In this document: piece after piece, positions 1 through 9,500 of the stretch
How the letters are laid out: each line of letters starts with the position of its first letter
Numbering within the stretch: the first letter of the stretch is position 1
Assembly: GCA_023457355.1 (NCBI GenBank)
Contig: JAEWLW010000054.1
Location: forward strand, 77,747-141,746
Source of the DNA: Bacillota bacterium
Lineage (GTDB): Bacteria; Bacillota; Clostridia; Oscillospirales; Ruminococcaceae
Direction: 5' to 3'
Length of the DNA: 64,000 nt
Program-made: the position numbers and the translations under genes
Notes under the pieces: model-generated
What the model saw: only the letters and a program-made list of their open reading frames with translations
Told to the model about the DNA's origin: nothing
Database searches by the model: none

Positions 1-347
1 CCTTCGCGGACCAGCTCGGGGTTGCGCACGGCGGCGGAGTTGAGCGAAACCTTATCCGCACCCGCCCGCAGCAGGTTCTTGATATCCGCCACCGAACCGA
101 TGCCCCCGCCGACCGTCAGCGGCACAAACACCTTTTGGGCGGTTCGGCGCACAACATCCACCATCGTGCCCCGCCCCTCGTGCGTGGCGGTAATGTCGAG
201 GAACGTGATTTCATCAGCCCCCTGTTTGTTGTAGGCGACGGCACATTCCACCGGGTCGCCCACGTCCTGAAGGCCCACAAAGTTGACGCCCTTGACCACC
301 CGGCCATCCTTGACATCCAGGCATGGGATAATCCGCTTTGCTAGCAC
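1..347 (-). CDS. hisF: Imidazole glycerol phosphate synthase cyclase subunit HisF (partial)
   Basis: HisF is the cyclase half of IGP synthase: it uses ammonia delivered by HisH to turn PRFAR into imidazole glycerol phosphate and AICAR. Only the first 115 codons are present; the rest lies beyond the left edge. The N-terminus reads MLAKRIIPCLDVKDGRVVKG, with the catalytic aspartate of the CLDV motif, followed by TVGGGI and the start of the phosphate-binding barrel. The start is GTG at 347, overlapping the hisA stop by 7 nt, with an AGGGGGG ribosome binding site inside hisA about 8 nt upstream. It is the last gene of the his operon visible here; hisI/hisIE probably follows outside. Confidence 0.95.
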   Translation of the reverse strand, partial: MLAKRIIPCLDVKDGRVVKGVNFVGLQDVGDPVECAVAYNKQGADEITFLDITATHEGRGTMVDVVRRTAQKVFVPLTVGGGIGSVADIKNLLRAGADKVSLNSAAVRNPELVRE

Positions 348-1066
348 GACTGATCCCCCCCTGACATAATGGCCTGCGAGAGGCTGAGTGCGCCCGAATA
401 AATCGCCTTGCCGCAAATGGCGCCATATAAACCGGCTTTGGCCAACAGGTCAATGTCCGAGAGACGCCCGATACCGCCGGATGCAATCACCTTGCAGCCA
501 ACCGCATTTTTAAGCTCTGTCAGCTGGTCGACAGAAGGCCCGGAGAGGGTTCCGTCCCGGGCTATATCTGTAAAGATGATATACTTCACACCTTTATCCG
601 CCATGCGTTTGGCCAGTTCTATAAAATCCACCTCGCTGGCGTCCAGCCAGCCGCGCGTGGCCACCATGCGGTTTTTAGCGTCAATACCCACAGCGATGCG
701 GTCGCCGAAATGATTCACAGCATCCGCTACCAGCTGCGGATTTTCCAACGCGGCAGAACCTAAAATCACCCGCTGCACACCACGCGTCAGGTAATATTCC
801 ACCGTCTGCATGTCGCGGATGCCGCCGCCAAGTTCCACTTTTAAGTCGGTTTGCGACGCAATCTCGGTAAACACCGGGGCGTTGACGCGCCCGCCCTGAA
901 GCGCGCCGTCGAGATCGACCATGTGCAGCCACACCGCCCCCGCCGCGCGAAAGGTCATGGCCGTTTCAAAGGGGTCGTCCGCAACGCGATGCACTGTGGC
1001 AAAATCGCCCTTGACCAGCCGCACACAGTTGCCGTCTTTGATATCTATTGCCGGTAAAATAATCAT
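341..1066 (-). CDS. hisA: ProFAR isomerase HisA
   Basis: HisA is the (beta/alpha)8-barrel isomerase that opens the ring of ProFAR to PRFAR in histidine synthesis. At 241 residues it has normal family length. Visible motifs are ILPAIDIKDG with the catalytic Asp near the N-terminus, VELGGGIRD, the second catalytic Asp in IFTDIARDGTL, and the C-terminal phosphate motif SGGIG. Its ATG overlaps the hisH stop (ATGA), so the two are translationally coupled. The downstream hisF GTG overlaps its own stop. Confidence 0.97.
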   Translation of the reverse strand: MIILPAIDIKDGNCVRLVKGDFATVHRVADDPFETAMTFRAAGAVWLHMVDLDGALQGGRVNAPVFTEIASQTDLKVELGGGIRDMQTVEYYLTRGVQRVILGSAALENPQLVADAVNHFGDRIAVGIDAKNRMVATRGWLDASEVDFIELAKRMADKGVKYIIFTDIARDGTLSGPSVDQLTELKNAVGCKVIASGGIGRLSDIDLLAKAGLYGAICGKAIYSGALSLSQAIMSGGDQSC

Positions 1067-1668
1067 TTAGCCACCAGCTTTCCAAAGTTTTTGAGCATAT
1101 TAAGTCCCACTTCGCCGCTTTTCTCGGGGTGGAACTGCGCGCCGATCACGTTTTTGCTGCCGACCACCGCCGGGACGGTGCAGCCGTATTCGGTGCTGGC
1201 CAGAATATACTGCGCGTCGCAAACCGCGGCATAAGAATGCACAAAATAGACGTAGTCGCCATCTCTGGTATCCGCCAGAATCGGCGAGGACTGATGCAGC
1301 GTCAGCGAATTCCATCCGATCTGCGGCAGCTTTAAATCCTTGCAGGGCAACAGGTCCACAGAACCCGGAATCAGCCCCAACCCGTCGCAATGCTCAAACT
1401 CAGTGCCGTAGTCAAACAGAATCTGCATGCCAAGGCAAATGCCCAAAAACGGCTTTTTCTCCGCCTGTGTTTTAAGCGTCGGAATCAGGCCGGTGGCCGC
1501 AAGCTTTTTCATCGCATCCGGGAACGCCCCCACGCCCGGCAGAATAATGCCGTCGGACGCTTCCAGTTCGGAGGCGTCGTTCGTGATCACCGTTTCCAGA
1601 GAAAGAAAATCGCAGGCGTTCTTCACACTGAAAAGATTCCCCGCGCCATAGTCGACAATTGCAAGCAT
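1063..1668 (-). CDS. hisH: IGP synthase glutamine amidotransferase subunit HisH
   Basis: HisH hydrolyses glutamine and channels ammonia to HisF. The 201-residue protein is a class I glutamine amidotransferase: the nucleophile is Cys78 in GICLGMQ, and the His/Glu pair is in HPEKSGEVG near the C-terminus. An open frame extends 60 codons upstream, but the conserved N-terminus LAIVDYGAGN begins at the ATG at 1668, which has a GAGGAGAA ribosome binding site about 6 nt upstream; I chose that start. It follows hisB after 28 nt and overlaps hisA by 4 nt. Confidence 0.96.
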   Translation of the reverse strand: MLAIVDYGAGNLFSVKNACDFLSLETVITNDASELEASDGIILPGVGAFPDAMKKLAATGLIPTLKTQAEKKPFLGICLGMQILFDYGTEFEHCDGLGLIPGSVDLLPCKDLKLPQIGWNSLTLHQSSPILADTRDGDYVYFVHSYAAVCDAQYILASTEYGCTVPAVVGSKNVIGAQFHPEKSGEVGLNMLKNFGKLVAK

Positions 1669-1696
1669 AAAAATTCTCCTCTCACCCGGAAGGTCG

Positions 1697-2278
1697 TTAC
1701 AAGCAGCCCTTGGTAGAAAGGACCACCTTTTCTTTTTGAACGGCAATCGCCATTTTAACAGCATGCGCCGCCGCCTTAAAGATTGCCTCGGCCTTATGGT
1801 GGTCGTTACTGCCGTACAGCAGCCTGATATGCAGCGTGACGGCGGCATTCATTGCAAAAGCCCGCCAGAATTCCTCAACCATCTGAGTGTCCATCGCGCC
1901 GATCTGAGCACTTTTGAACGTGGCATCAAACACCAGATAGGCCCTGCCGCTGATATCGATGGCCGACATCGCCAGCGCTTCATCCATCGGCAGCATAAAG
2001 TGCCCGTAGCGCGCAATGCCCGAACGGTCGCCGACGGCCTGTAAAAACGCCTGCCCCAGCACAATGCCGACATCCTCGACGGTATGGTGGCAGTCCACCG
2101 CCAAATCGCCGTTGCAGCGCACCGAAAGATCAACGCCGGAATGGACGGCAAATGCCGTCAGCATATGGTCAAAAAAACCGACGCCGGTGTTGATATCCGC
2201 CTTGCCGGTTCCGTCCAGGTTTAAGGACAGCGCAATATCGGTCTCTCTGGTTTTTCGGATGATGGTCGCGGTTCTCAT
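1697..2278 (-). CDS. hisB: Imidazoleglycerol-phosphate dehydratase HisB
   Basis: This Mn-dependent dehydratase converts imidazole glycerol phosphate to imidazole acetol phosphate. It is 193 residues, the monofunctional form without a histidinol phosphatase domain. Both metal-binding repeats are visible: DCHHTVED (His64-His65) and SNDHHKAE near residue 163, plus the GFFDHML motif. It lies between hisC (15 nt gap) and hisH in the operon. No histidinol-phosphate phosphatase gene is present in the window, so that step must be encoded elsewhere. Confidence 0.97.
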   Translation of the reverse strand: MRTATIIRKTRETDIALSLNLDGTGKADINTGVGFFDHMLTAFAVHSGVDLSVRCNGDLAVDCHHTVEDVGIVLGQAFLQAVGDRSGIARYGHFMLPMDEALAMSAIDISGRAYLVFDATFKSAQIGAMDTQMVEEFWRAFAMNAAVTLHIRLLYGSNDHHKAEAIFKAAAHAVKMAIAVQKEKVVLSTKGCL

Positions 2279-2293
2279 GGCAAACGCCTCCCC

Positions 2294-3349
2294 TTATCTG
2301 GTTAAAATGGTCTCAAGCGCATCCAGTACACGGTTTAAGATATCCTCTCTGGCGACGCTTATGCGAATAAGATGTTCATCAAACTGCCGCAATGAAATAT
2401 CTTCTTGATGCAGCGCGTCGCTGACGGCCCCGGCGTCTTCCAGCCACAGCAAAACAAAGTTGACCACCGATGGATAAATAATCATCTTCTGTTTTGAACG
2501 TTCGGCAATTTCGGCCAGCCGGCTTTTCATAATAGCCATCATCCGGCCGATTTCGGCAAGCGTCGCCTGCCGGTATTCGGGGTGTTCCAACAAAATAGTA
2601 GCAATCATCTGATCCACCGAGCTGACGTTGTAGGCGTCGCGCACCGAGCGCAGCGCGTAAGTCAGCTTCGGCGTTGAAACAGCGAAGCCGGTGCGGATGC
2701 CCGCCGCGCCCATCGCCTTGGAAAGCGTGCGCAACACGATCAGATTTTCATATCGGCCCGCCAGATCGAGAACCGACTGGTCGGAAAAATCCATGTAGGC
2801 CTCGTCTACAACCACAAGGCAATCCACCGATTCAATCAGCCGGATGACCTGTGCACGCGGCAGCTGCGCGCCGCTGGGGTTGTTGGGATTTGAAAAAATC
2901 ACGAGGTCGGCATTGTGAGCCCTGGCCCCCTCGATCAGCATATCCGCCGTGAAGGTCATGTCGGGCAGGCGCGCAAGCTTGACAGCGTTGCGCCCAAAAA
3001 TCGCGGCGTTGCTCCAGTAGCTGCCAAAATCGCGCTCAAAGCCCAGCACAACGCCCCCCGGCGGAATCAGCCGCCCGATGATCATGTTGATCAGTTCGTC
3101 CGAGCCGTTGCCCGGCACGACGCATTCGGCATCGACCGAGAACGCCTTGGCGTAAGCATTGCGCAGCGCAACGGTGCGGTCGTCCGGGTAACAGTTTAAA
3201 TTCAGCTTTGTCGTTATCGCCTGCGCAATCTCTTCCAGCAACGCCGGGGGCATGGGGACACAGCTTTCGTTGGCATCCAGACGCGTGGTGTAATCGGTGC
3301 CGCAGTAGGAAAAGGGCGAAAGTGTTTCCAAAGCAGAGTTTAATCTCAT
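2294..3349 (-). CDS. hisC: Histidinol-phosphate aminotransferase HisC
   Basis: A PLP-dependent class I/II aminotransferase converting imidazole acetol phosphate to histidinol phosphate. It is 351 residues. Visible elements are the N-terminal RLDANES substrate motif, the SNPNNPSG segment, VVDEAYMDF with the PLP-ring Asp, and the Schiff-base lysine in LRTLSKAMGAAGIR near residue 210. It is placed between hisD (20 nt gap) and hisB. Other class I aminotransferases share the fold, but the operon position makes HisC secure. Confidence 0.95.
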   Translation of the reverse strand: MRLNSALETLSPFSYCGTDYTTRLDANESCVPMPPALLEEIAQAITTKLNLNCYPDDRTVALRNAYAKAFSVDAECVVPGNGSDELINMIIGRLIPPGGVVLGFERDFGSYWSNAAIFGRNAVKLARLPDMTFTADMLIEGARAHNADLVIFSNPNNPSGAQLPRAQVIRLIESVDCLVVVDEAYMDFSDQSVLDLAGRYENLIVLRTLSKAMGAAGIRTGFAVSTPKLTYALRSVRDAYNVSSVDQMIATILLEHPEYRQATLAEIGRMMAIMKSRLAEIAERSKQKMIIYPSVVNFVLLWLEDAGAVSDALHQEDISLRQFDEHLIRISVAREDILNRVLDALETILTR

Positions 3350-3369
3350 CGTACAAATCCCCTTTCTTG

Positions 3370-4665
3370 CTAAAACGCGTCGTCAAGTCTTACCTGAACC
3401 GCGTTGCCGTGGGCCGAAAGTCCTTCGCGCGCCGCAATGGTTAAAATATCGGCGGCACTTTGCTGCATCGCTTCTTTTGTGTAGTATAAAAACGCGCTGC
3501 GCTTGACAAAGCTATCCACGCCCAGCGGAGAGAAAAACCGGGCGGTACCGCTCGTCGGCAGCACATGATTTGGGCCCGCGTAATAATCGCCCAGCGGCTC
3601 CGGGGTGTATTCCCCGAGAAATACCGAACCGGCGTTATCCAAGACGCCCACCAGACGCATCGGATCTCGGACCTGCACCTCCAGATGTTCGGGCGCTAAG
3701 GTATTGGCCAGCTCGACCATCTGCGCCTCATTCCCGCACAGGATGATCGCGCCGTAACCTTTAAGCGACGCCTCTATAATCTCGCGCCGCGGCTGCGTCT
3801 GAATCTGGCGCGCCAGCGCTTCAACCGTCTCTTTGGCCAGCCGTTCGCTCGTGGTCAGCAGCACGGCGGAAGCCATGCGGTCGTGTTCGGCCTGCCCCAT
3901 CAGGTCGGCGGCAACAAAGCTTGCGTTGGCGGTGTCATCCGCCATAATCAAAATTTCGCTCGGGCCTGCGATCATGTCGATATCGACGACGCCGAACAGC
4001 AGCTTTTTAGCGGTCGCAACAAAAATATTGCCGGGACCGACAATTTTATCCACCCTGGGCACGCTCTGCGTCCCAAATGCCAGCGCCGCCACAGCCTGTG
4101 CGCCCCCCATGAGGAAGACGCGGTCGACGCCGCAGATCGCCGCCGCCGTCAAAATATCGGGGTTGGGCTTGCCGTCGGGGCCGGGTGGCGTGACCATAAT
4201 CAGCTCCTCAACGCCCGCGATTTTGGCGGGGATCGCGTTCATCAGCACCGAGGATGGATAGGCTGCCGTGCCGCCGGGCACATAGAGCCCCACCCGCTTC
4301 AGGCCCCGCACCCGCTGGCCCAGAATAACGCCGTTGGGCTGCGCGTCGATAAAGCTCTGTGCTTTTTGCCGCTGATGGAACGCGGCGATATTCTCCTGCG
4401 CGTTTAAAATAGCGCTGACAAAATCGGGGTCGGCCTCGGTCAGCGCATCGTTAATCTGCTCGCGCGGCACCTCAAAGTGCTCCGGGCAACGCTTATCAAA
4501 TTTGGCGGTATATTCCCGCACCGCCTCGTCGCCGCGGGTGCGCACCGCTTCAATAATATCGGAAACGGTGGCGGTCACCGCGCGGTCGGTTTCCATCGAG
4601 CGGTTTCGCATTTTTTCAAATAATGCGTATTCGCTTGCGCCGTCGGCCTGAATAGTTTTAATCAT
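3370..4665 (-). CDS. hisD: Histidinol dehydrogenase HisD
   Basis: HisD performs the two NAD-dependent oxidations of histidinol to histidine with a bound zinc. The 431-residue protein carries the signatures RVGLYVPGGTAAYPSSVLM, VDKIVGPGN, DMIAGPSEILI and GPNHVLPTSGTARF, the last with one of the active-site histidines. Its ATG overlaps the hisG stop codon by 4 nt (ATGA), so hisG and hisD are coupled. Length and motifs are complete. Confidence 0.97.
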   Translation of the reverse strand: MIKTIQADGASEYALFEKMRNRSMETDRAVTATVSDIIEAVRTRGDEAVREYTAKFDKRCPEHFEVPREQINDALTEADPDFVSAILNAQENIAAFHQRQKAQSFIDAQPNGVILGQRVRGLKRVGLYVPGGTAAYPSSVLMNAIPAKIAGVEELIMVTPPGPDGKPNPDILTAAAICGVDRVFLMGGAQAVAALAFGTQSVPRVDKIVGPGNIFVATAKKLLFGVVDIDMIAGPSEILIMADDTANASFVAADLMGQAEHDRMASAVLLTTSERLAKETVEALARQIQTQPRREIIEASLKGYGAIILCGNEAQMVELANTLAPEHLEVQVRDPMRLVGVLDNAGSVFLGEYTPEPLGDYYAGPNHVLPTSGTARFFSPLGVDSFVKRSAFLYYTKEAMQQSAADILTIAAREGLSAHGNAVQVRLDDAF

Positions 4666-5303
4666 TTTACCGCCTCCTTTGCCCGATTCAAGCGGTCCAC
4701 AATCTCTTCAATCTGGTCCTTGGAAAGCTTAAGGCTCGCGATATTCACAATCACACGGGTGGAAACATCCAAAATGGTCTCCACAACCTCCAGCCCGTTT
4801 TCAGCTAGCGTTTTGCCGGTTTCGACCAGATCGACAATCGCGTCGGTGATGCCCAGCACCGGGCCCAGCTCCACCGAGCCCTCTATTTTCAGGATTTTAA
4901 CATCCATCTGCTTACGTGCAAAATACTCGGCGGCAATTTTCGGGTATTTGCTGGCAATCCGCCTGGCGGCGTAGCCTTCAAAAAAATCCTTGCCCTTTGG
5001 CGCGGCCAGCACCATGCGGCACTTGCCGATGCCCAAATCCGCCATCTCGTAAAAGGAACGGCCATTCTCCAAGATCGTATCCTTGCCGACAATGCCGATA
5101 TCGCAGGCGCCGGTTTCGACATAGGTGATAACATCGGCCGCCTTGGCAAAAACAACGTCGATCTCGCCGCCGTCGGTCGGGACGATGAGGCGTCTGCCCT
5201 TATCTTTAAGCCCTTCGCAGCCGTAGCCCGCCTTTTCGAGCAGCGCGATGGCGCCCTTCTCGATGCGGCCCTTGGTCAGTGCCATCCGAATGGTCTTACT
5301 CAC
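4662..5303 (-). CDS. hisG: ATP phosphoribosyltransferase, short form HisG
   Basis: HisG commits ATP and PRPP to histidine synthesis. At 213 residues it is the short form, lacking the C-terminal ACT-like regulatory domain, and needs HisZ for activity and feedback control; hisZ is directly upstream. Visible motifs are MALTKGRIEKGA at the N-terminus and GTGKTLAENGL-like ETGKTLAENGLE for PRPP binding. The start is GTG overlapping the hisZ stop (GTGA). Confidence 0.96.
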   Translation of the reverse strand: MSKTIRMALTKGRIEKGAIALLEKAGYGCEGLKDKGRRLIVPTDGGEIDVVFAKAADVITYVETGACDIGIVGKDTILENGRSFYEMADLGIGKCRMVLAAPKGKDFFEGYAARRIASKYPKIAAEYFARKQMDVKILKIEGSVELGPVLGITDAIVDLVETGKTLAENGLEVVETILDVSTRVIVNIASLKLSKDQIEEIVDRLNRAKEAVK

Positions 5304-6484
5304 GCCAGCACCTCCCTGCTATCGCTGCCGGTGACAACAAATGTGCGGTCAAAGCCGCTTTGCGCAGCGGCGTCGGCCACCGCTTCCACGGGAATAAGCT
5401 GCGCGCAAAAACGCTGACTGCTCAGACGCTCCAGCAGCTCAAATGCCAGCTTGATATCGCTGTTTTCATCCACCAGCACCGCAGCGGACGGCAGCTTGAT
5501 GACGGCGGTTGCCTCGGCCTTTTCACACAGCAGGTCGAGGTTGATGCCAAAGCCGGTGGCCGGGCGGTCCTCGCCAAACTCCTTGATCAGTCCGTCATAA
5601 CGCCCGCCGGAAAGCACCGGTTCACCGGCGCCCGCCGTGTAGCCGCGGAAAATGATGCCGGTATAATAATCCGCCTGATTGACCAATCCCAGATCGATGG
5701 TCAGGTGGCTACCCAGCCCCAGCACCGAGAGCGAACGGTAAATATAGGCGAGGTAATCCAGCGCCTTGTCGGCCGCTGCGCTCGAAAAGAGCGAACGCGC
5801 TTCATCAAGTACCGCCGCCGAGCCGAAGAGCGCCGGCAGCTTTTTAAGCGCTTTCTGCGCCGGAAAATCTGCAAACGGCTCCAGCAGCTGGTCCAGCGCC
5901 GGAAAGTTCTTATGCTCCACCAGCTCTCTGATCTGCTCGCGGGTGGCGGCGTCGGTGTTCAGGCTGTCAACCAGCGCGTTGAAATAGCCGATGTGACACA
6001 ATTCCAGCTGGTAGTCCGCTCCGCAGACAGAGCTCAGACTGCGGCAGGCCAGCTCGACAATCTCAACATCGCAAATCGGCAGACCGGCGCCAATGTATTC
6101 GACGCCCATCTGGGCAATTTCACCCGAGATCCCGGAATTGCCGTCGGCGTGACGGTAAATATTTTCGTTATAATAAATGCGCAGCGGCCCGGTCTCATTT
6201 TTTAAGCGCGAAGCGATCAGGCGTGCAATCGGGATGGTGCAATCGGGCCGCAAAATCAGGATACGCCCGGTATGATCCACCAGTTTATAGATGCTCTCCT
6301 GCGGAAAGTAGGCCCGCGCGGTATCGAAAACATCGTAATATTCCAGCACGGGGGTTGAAACCTCGCCAAATCCCCGCGATTCAAACAGCGCCCGCAGCGC
6401 ACTGGCAAAACGGGCGCGCTTCTCGCACTCGTCAAACAGCCGATCCTTGGTGCCGTCCGGCGTAATTTTGCTGAACTGATTCAT
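5300..6484 (-). CDS. hisZ: ATP phosphoribosyltransferase regulatory subunit HisZ
   Basis: HisZ is a histidyl-tRNA synthetase paralogue that forms a hetero-octamer with short HisG and binds the feedback inhibitor histidine. The 394-residue protein has the class II synthetase core (TPDGTKDRLFDECE, FGEVSTPVLEYYD, ILRPDCTIPIARL, and LSGGRYDGLIKEFG) but ends without the tRNA anticodon-binding domain of true HisRS. It is the first gene of the his operon, with a GGGGG-type ribosome binding site and a promoter/palindrome immediately upstream. Confidence 0.93.
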   Translation of the reverse strand: MNQFSKITPDGTKDRLFDECEKRARFASALRALFESRGFGEVSTPVLEYYDVFDTARAYFPQESIYKLVDHTGRILILRPDCTIPIARLIASRLKNETGPLRIYYNENIYRHADGNSGISGEIAQMGVEYIGAGLPICDVEIVELACRSLSSVCGADYQLELCHIGYFNALVDSLNTDAATREQIRELVEHKNFPALDQLLEPFADFPAQKALKKLPALFGSAAVLDEARSLFSSAAADKALDYLAYIYRSLSVLGLGSHLTIDLGLVNQADYYTGIIFRGYTAGAGEPVLSGGRYDGLIKEFGEDRPATGFGINLDLLCEKAEATAVIKLPSAAVLVDENSDIKLAFELLERLSSQRFCAQLIPVEAVADAAAQSGFDRTFVVTGSDSREVLA

Positions 6485-6531
6485 TGAGACCCCCGCAATT
6501 CATTATGTATTATCCGCGCATCGCTTTAGTG

Positions 6532-6555
6532 CGCTAACATATTAACATATTAGCG
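6532..6555. promoter_or_regulatory. Candidate his operon operator palindrome
   Basis: A 24-bp imperfect palindrome (20 of 24 positions symmetric) with CGCTAA/TTAGCG ends and two internal CATATTA repeats covers the his -10 hexamer. The placement is that of a repressor operator. A TrpR-like HisR/YerC regulator is known to control his genes in Firmicutes; assigning this site to it is inference. Confidence 0.55.
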
Positions 6556-6575
6556 TCTAAATGACTTTTTGTCAA
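6547..6575 (-). promoter_or_regulatory. his operon promoter
   Basis: On the minus strand a perfect TTGACA -35 (6570-6575) is followed after 17 bp by TAATAT (6547-6552). This lies about 60 nt before the hisZ ATG; the -35 touches the end of polC. It matches the sigma-A consensus almost perfectly, which is why I trust it. Confidence 0.8.
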
Positions 6576-9500
6576 CTAGAATAAAGAAATTTGGTTTGTT
6601 TCAGGCAAATCACCAAAAGCGCCCAGATTTTTAAGCGATTCAATGACCGTTTTAGATACACCCGCATGCTCGGCGAACTCATCAATGGATAAAAACGGGC
6701 CTTTTTGCGCCGCCTCATACAGCCCCTGCGCCGCCGTACCGCCCACGCCCTTGAGCGCGCCAAACGGTAGCCGCAAGCTTTTGCCCTCCACTGTAAAGCG
6801 GTCGGCAGCGGAGTGTTGCAGATCAACCGGCAAAAAGCTGTAGCCGCGCGCAAGCATTTCATAGACAATGCTCAGCACATACATCAGGTTGTCGTCCTTG
6901 GCGCTGCGCTCCAACCCCATGCTGCGCAGGCTTTCAATTTTATTTCTGATCGCGCCCTTGCCCATCAGCGCCAGCTCGGCGTCAAAATCCTCGGGCCGGA
7001 CGGTAAAATAGGTTGCATAGAATTCCAATGGGCAGTGAATTTTATACCATCCCAGCTTAACCGCCGACGTAACATAGGCTGCGGCGTGCGCCTTTGGGAA
7101 CATATACTTGATCTTAAAGCAGCTTTCAATATACCAGTCCGGTACGTCGTGCGCCTTCATGGTTTTGACCATATCGGGCGTCAGGTTGGCGGCTGCCTTG
7201 CCCTTTCGGGTAATTTCCATAATCTTAAATGCCAGCCCCGGGTCAAGCCCCCTGTGCATCAGGTAAACCATGATGCTGTCACGCGTACCAATGACCTGCG
7301 AAATGGTGCAGGTGCCGTTGTGAATCAGCTCCTGCGCGTTACCCAGCCACACATCGGTGCCGTGTGAAAGGCCCGAAATCTGCAAGAGATCGGAAAAATT
7401 CTTGGGCTGCGCTTCAATGAGCATCTGGCGCACAAAGTTTGTGCCCATCTCCGGCAGCGCCAGCGAACCGGTGTTGCAGTCAATCTGCTCTTCGGTGACG
7501 CCAAGCGCCGCAGGCGACGTAAACAGGCTGATGACCTCGGGGTCGCCGTTTGGCACATCGCCTATTTTGACGCCGGTCATGTCCTCCAGGTGCTTGTACA
7601 TCGTCGGCACGTCGTGCCCAAGCTCGTCAAGCTTCAAAATCGTATCGTGCAGCGAATGGAAGTCGAAGTGGGTGGTCATCATGCCGGAATCGCTCTTATC
7701 CGCCGGGTACTGTACCGGCGTAAAATCGGTGACATCCATGCCACGCGGAATGACGACCATGCCGCCCGGGTGCTGGCCCGTCGTACGCTTGACGTCGGTA
7801 CAGCCGATGGCCAGCCGCTCCTCCTCGGCCTTGTGCACAATGCGATTGCGCTCGGAAAGATATTTTTTAACGTAGCCATAAGCCGTTTTTTCGGCGATGG
7901 TCGAAATGGTGCCGGCTTTATACACCTGCGAGGCACCGAAAAGCTCTTCGGTGTATTTGTGGATGCTCGACTGGCATTCGCCCGAGAAGTTTAAGTCGAT
8001 ATCGGGCTGCTTATCGCCATTAAAGCCCAAAAAAGTTTCAAATGGGATATCGTGGCCGTCCCGCACGCAGTCCGCCCCGCACTTGGGGCAGGTTCTGGGC
8101 GGCAAATCGTAACCCGACCCCACCGAGCCGTCGGTGATAAATTCACTGTACTGGCATTTGGGGCAGGCATAATGCGGCGGCAGCGGGTTGACCTCGGAAA
8201 TGCCCGACATTGTCGCTGCAAAGGAAGAGCCGACCGAACCACGCGAGCCAACCAGGTACCCCAGGCTCTCGGACTTCGCCACCAGCTTCTGTGCCGTGAT
8301 ATACATGACCGAAAAGCCGTTTTTGATGATAGAATCGAGTTCCTTTTGCAGGCGGGTCGCCACCAGCTCCGGCACCGGGTCGCCATAAACGCGCCTGGCA
8401 CGCTCCCAGCACAGGCGCTCAAGCTCCTCGTCAGAGCCCTCGATGGAGGGCGGGAAGGTTCCGTCCGGAATCGGTTTAATCGTCTCGATACGGTCGGCAA
8501 TCATTGCAGGGTTTTTCACCACCAGCTCAAATGCCTTCTGCTTGCCGAAATAAGAGAACTCCTCCAGCATTTCGTCGGTGGTTTTAAGATAGAGCGGCGC
8601 CTGATTATCGGCGTCTGAAAAGCCCTGCCCCGCCATGAGCACGGCACGAAACGCCGCATCGGCCGGGTTCAGAAAATGCACGTCACCGGTTGCGCAAACT
8701 GGAAGACCCAGGTGTTCGCCCACCCGAACAATGGTACGGTTGAAGTCGCGCAATTCGTTTTCGGATTTGCAGCGCCCGTTGCGCAGTAAAAATTCGTTGT
8801 TGCCGATGGGCTGAATCTCCAAGAAGTCGTAGAACTTGGCAATCTCACACAATTCGCTAAACTGTGAGCCCTCCAGCATCGCACGGAACAGCTCCCCCGC
8901 TTCGCAGGCACTGCCTAAAATCAGCCCCTCGCGCCATTTGATGATGTTGCTTTTTAAAATACGCGGGGTTTTATAAAAATTATTGACATGACTTTCAGAA
9001 ATCAGACGATAGAGGTTTTTCAGGCCGGTTAAATTCTCTGCAAAAATAATGATATGATAGCTTGGCACCTTTTTAAAGTCGACCGATTCAAGCGCGGTGT
9101 TCAGGTCGCGCACCGTTTCGGGCGCGCCGTTCGACTTGATTTTTTCGACCATTTTAAAGAAAATCTGCGCCAGTGCGCGTGCGTCGTCACAGGCGCGGTG
9201 GGCCTGAAACTCGCCCACACTCAGATATTCGGCCAGCTTGCCAAGCTTGAAGGATTTCAGCTCCGAATAGACGGCGCGCGCCAGAATCAGCGTATCCACC
9301 GCTGTAAAGTTATAAGGCTTGCCGCATCTTCTGGCGGCCACTTTCAGGAATGAAGTGTCAAAGCGCGCATTATGCGCAATTAAAACGGCATTGTCGCCGC
9401 CGCAGAATTCATAGAACTGCGCCAGCGCCTGCGCTTCATCCGGCGCGCCAGCCAGCATTTCATCTGTAATGTGAGTAAGCTTTACAATTTCGGGCGACAG

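Noticed and set aside
5279..6205. 308-codon plus-strand frame opposite hisZ
   Set aside because: Antisense shadow of hisZ, a secure gene.
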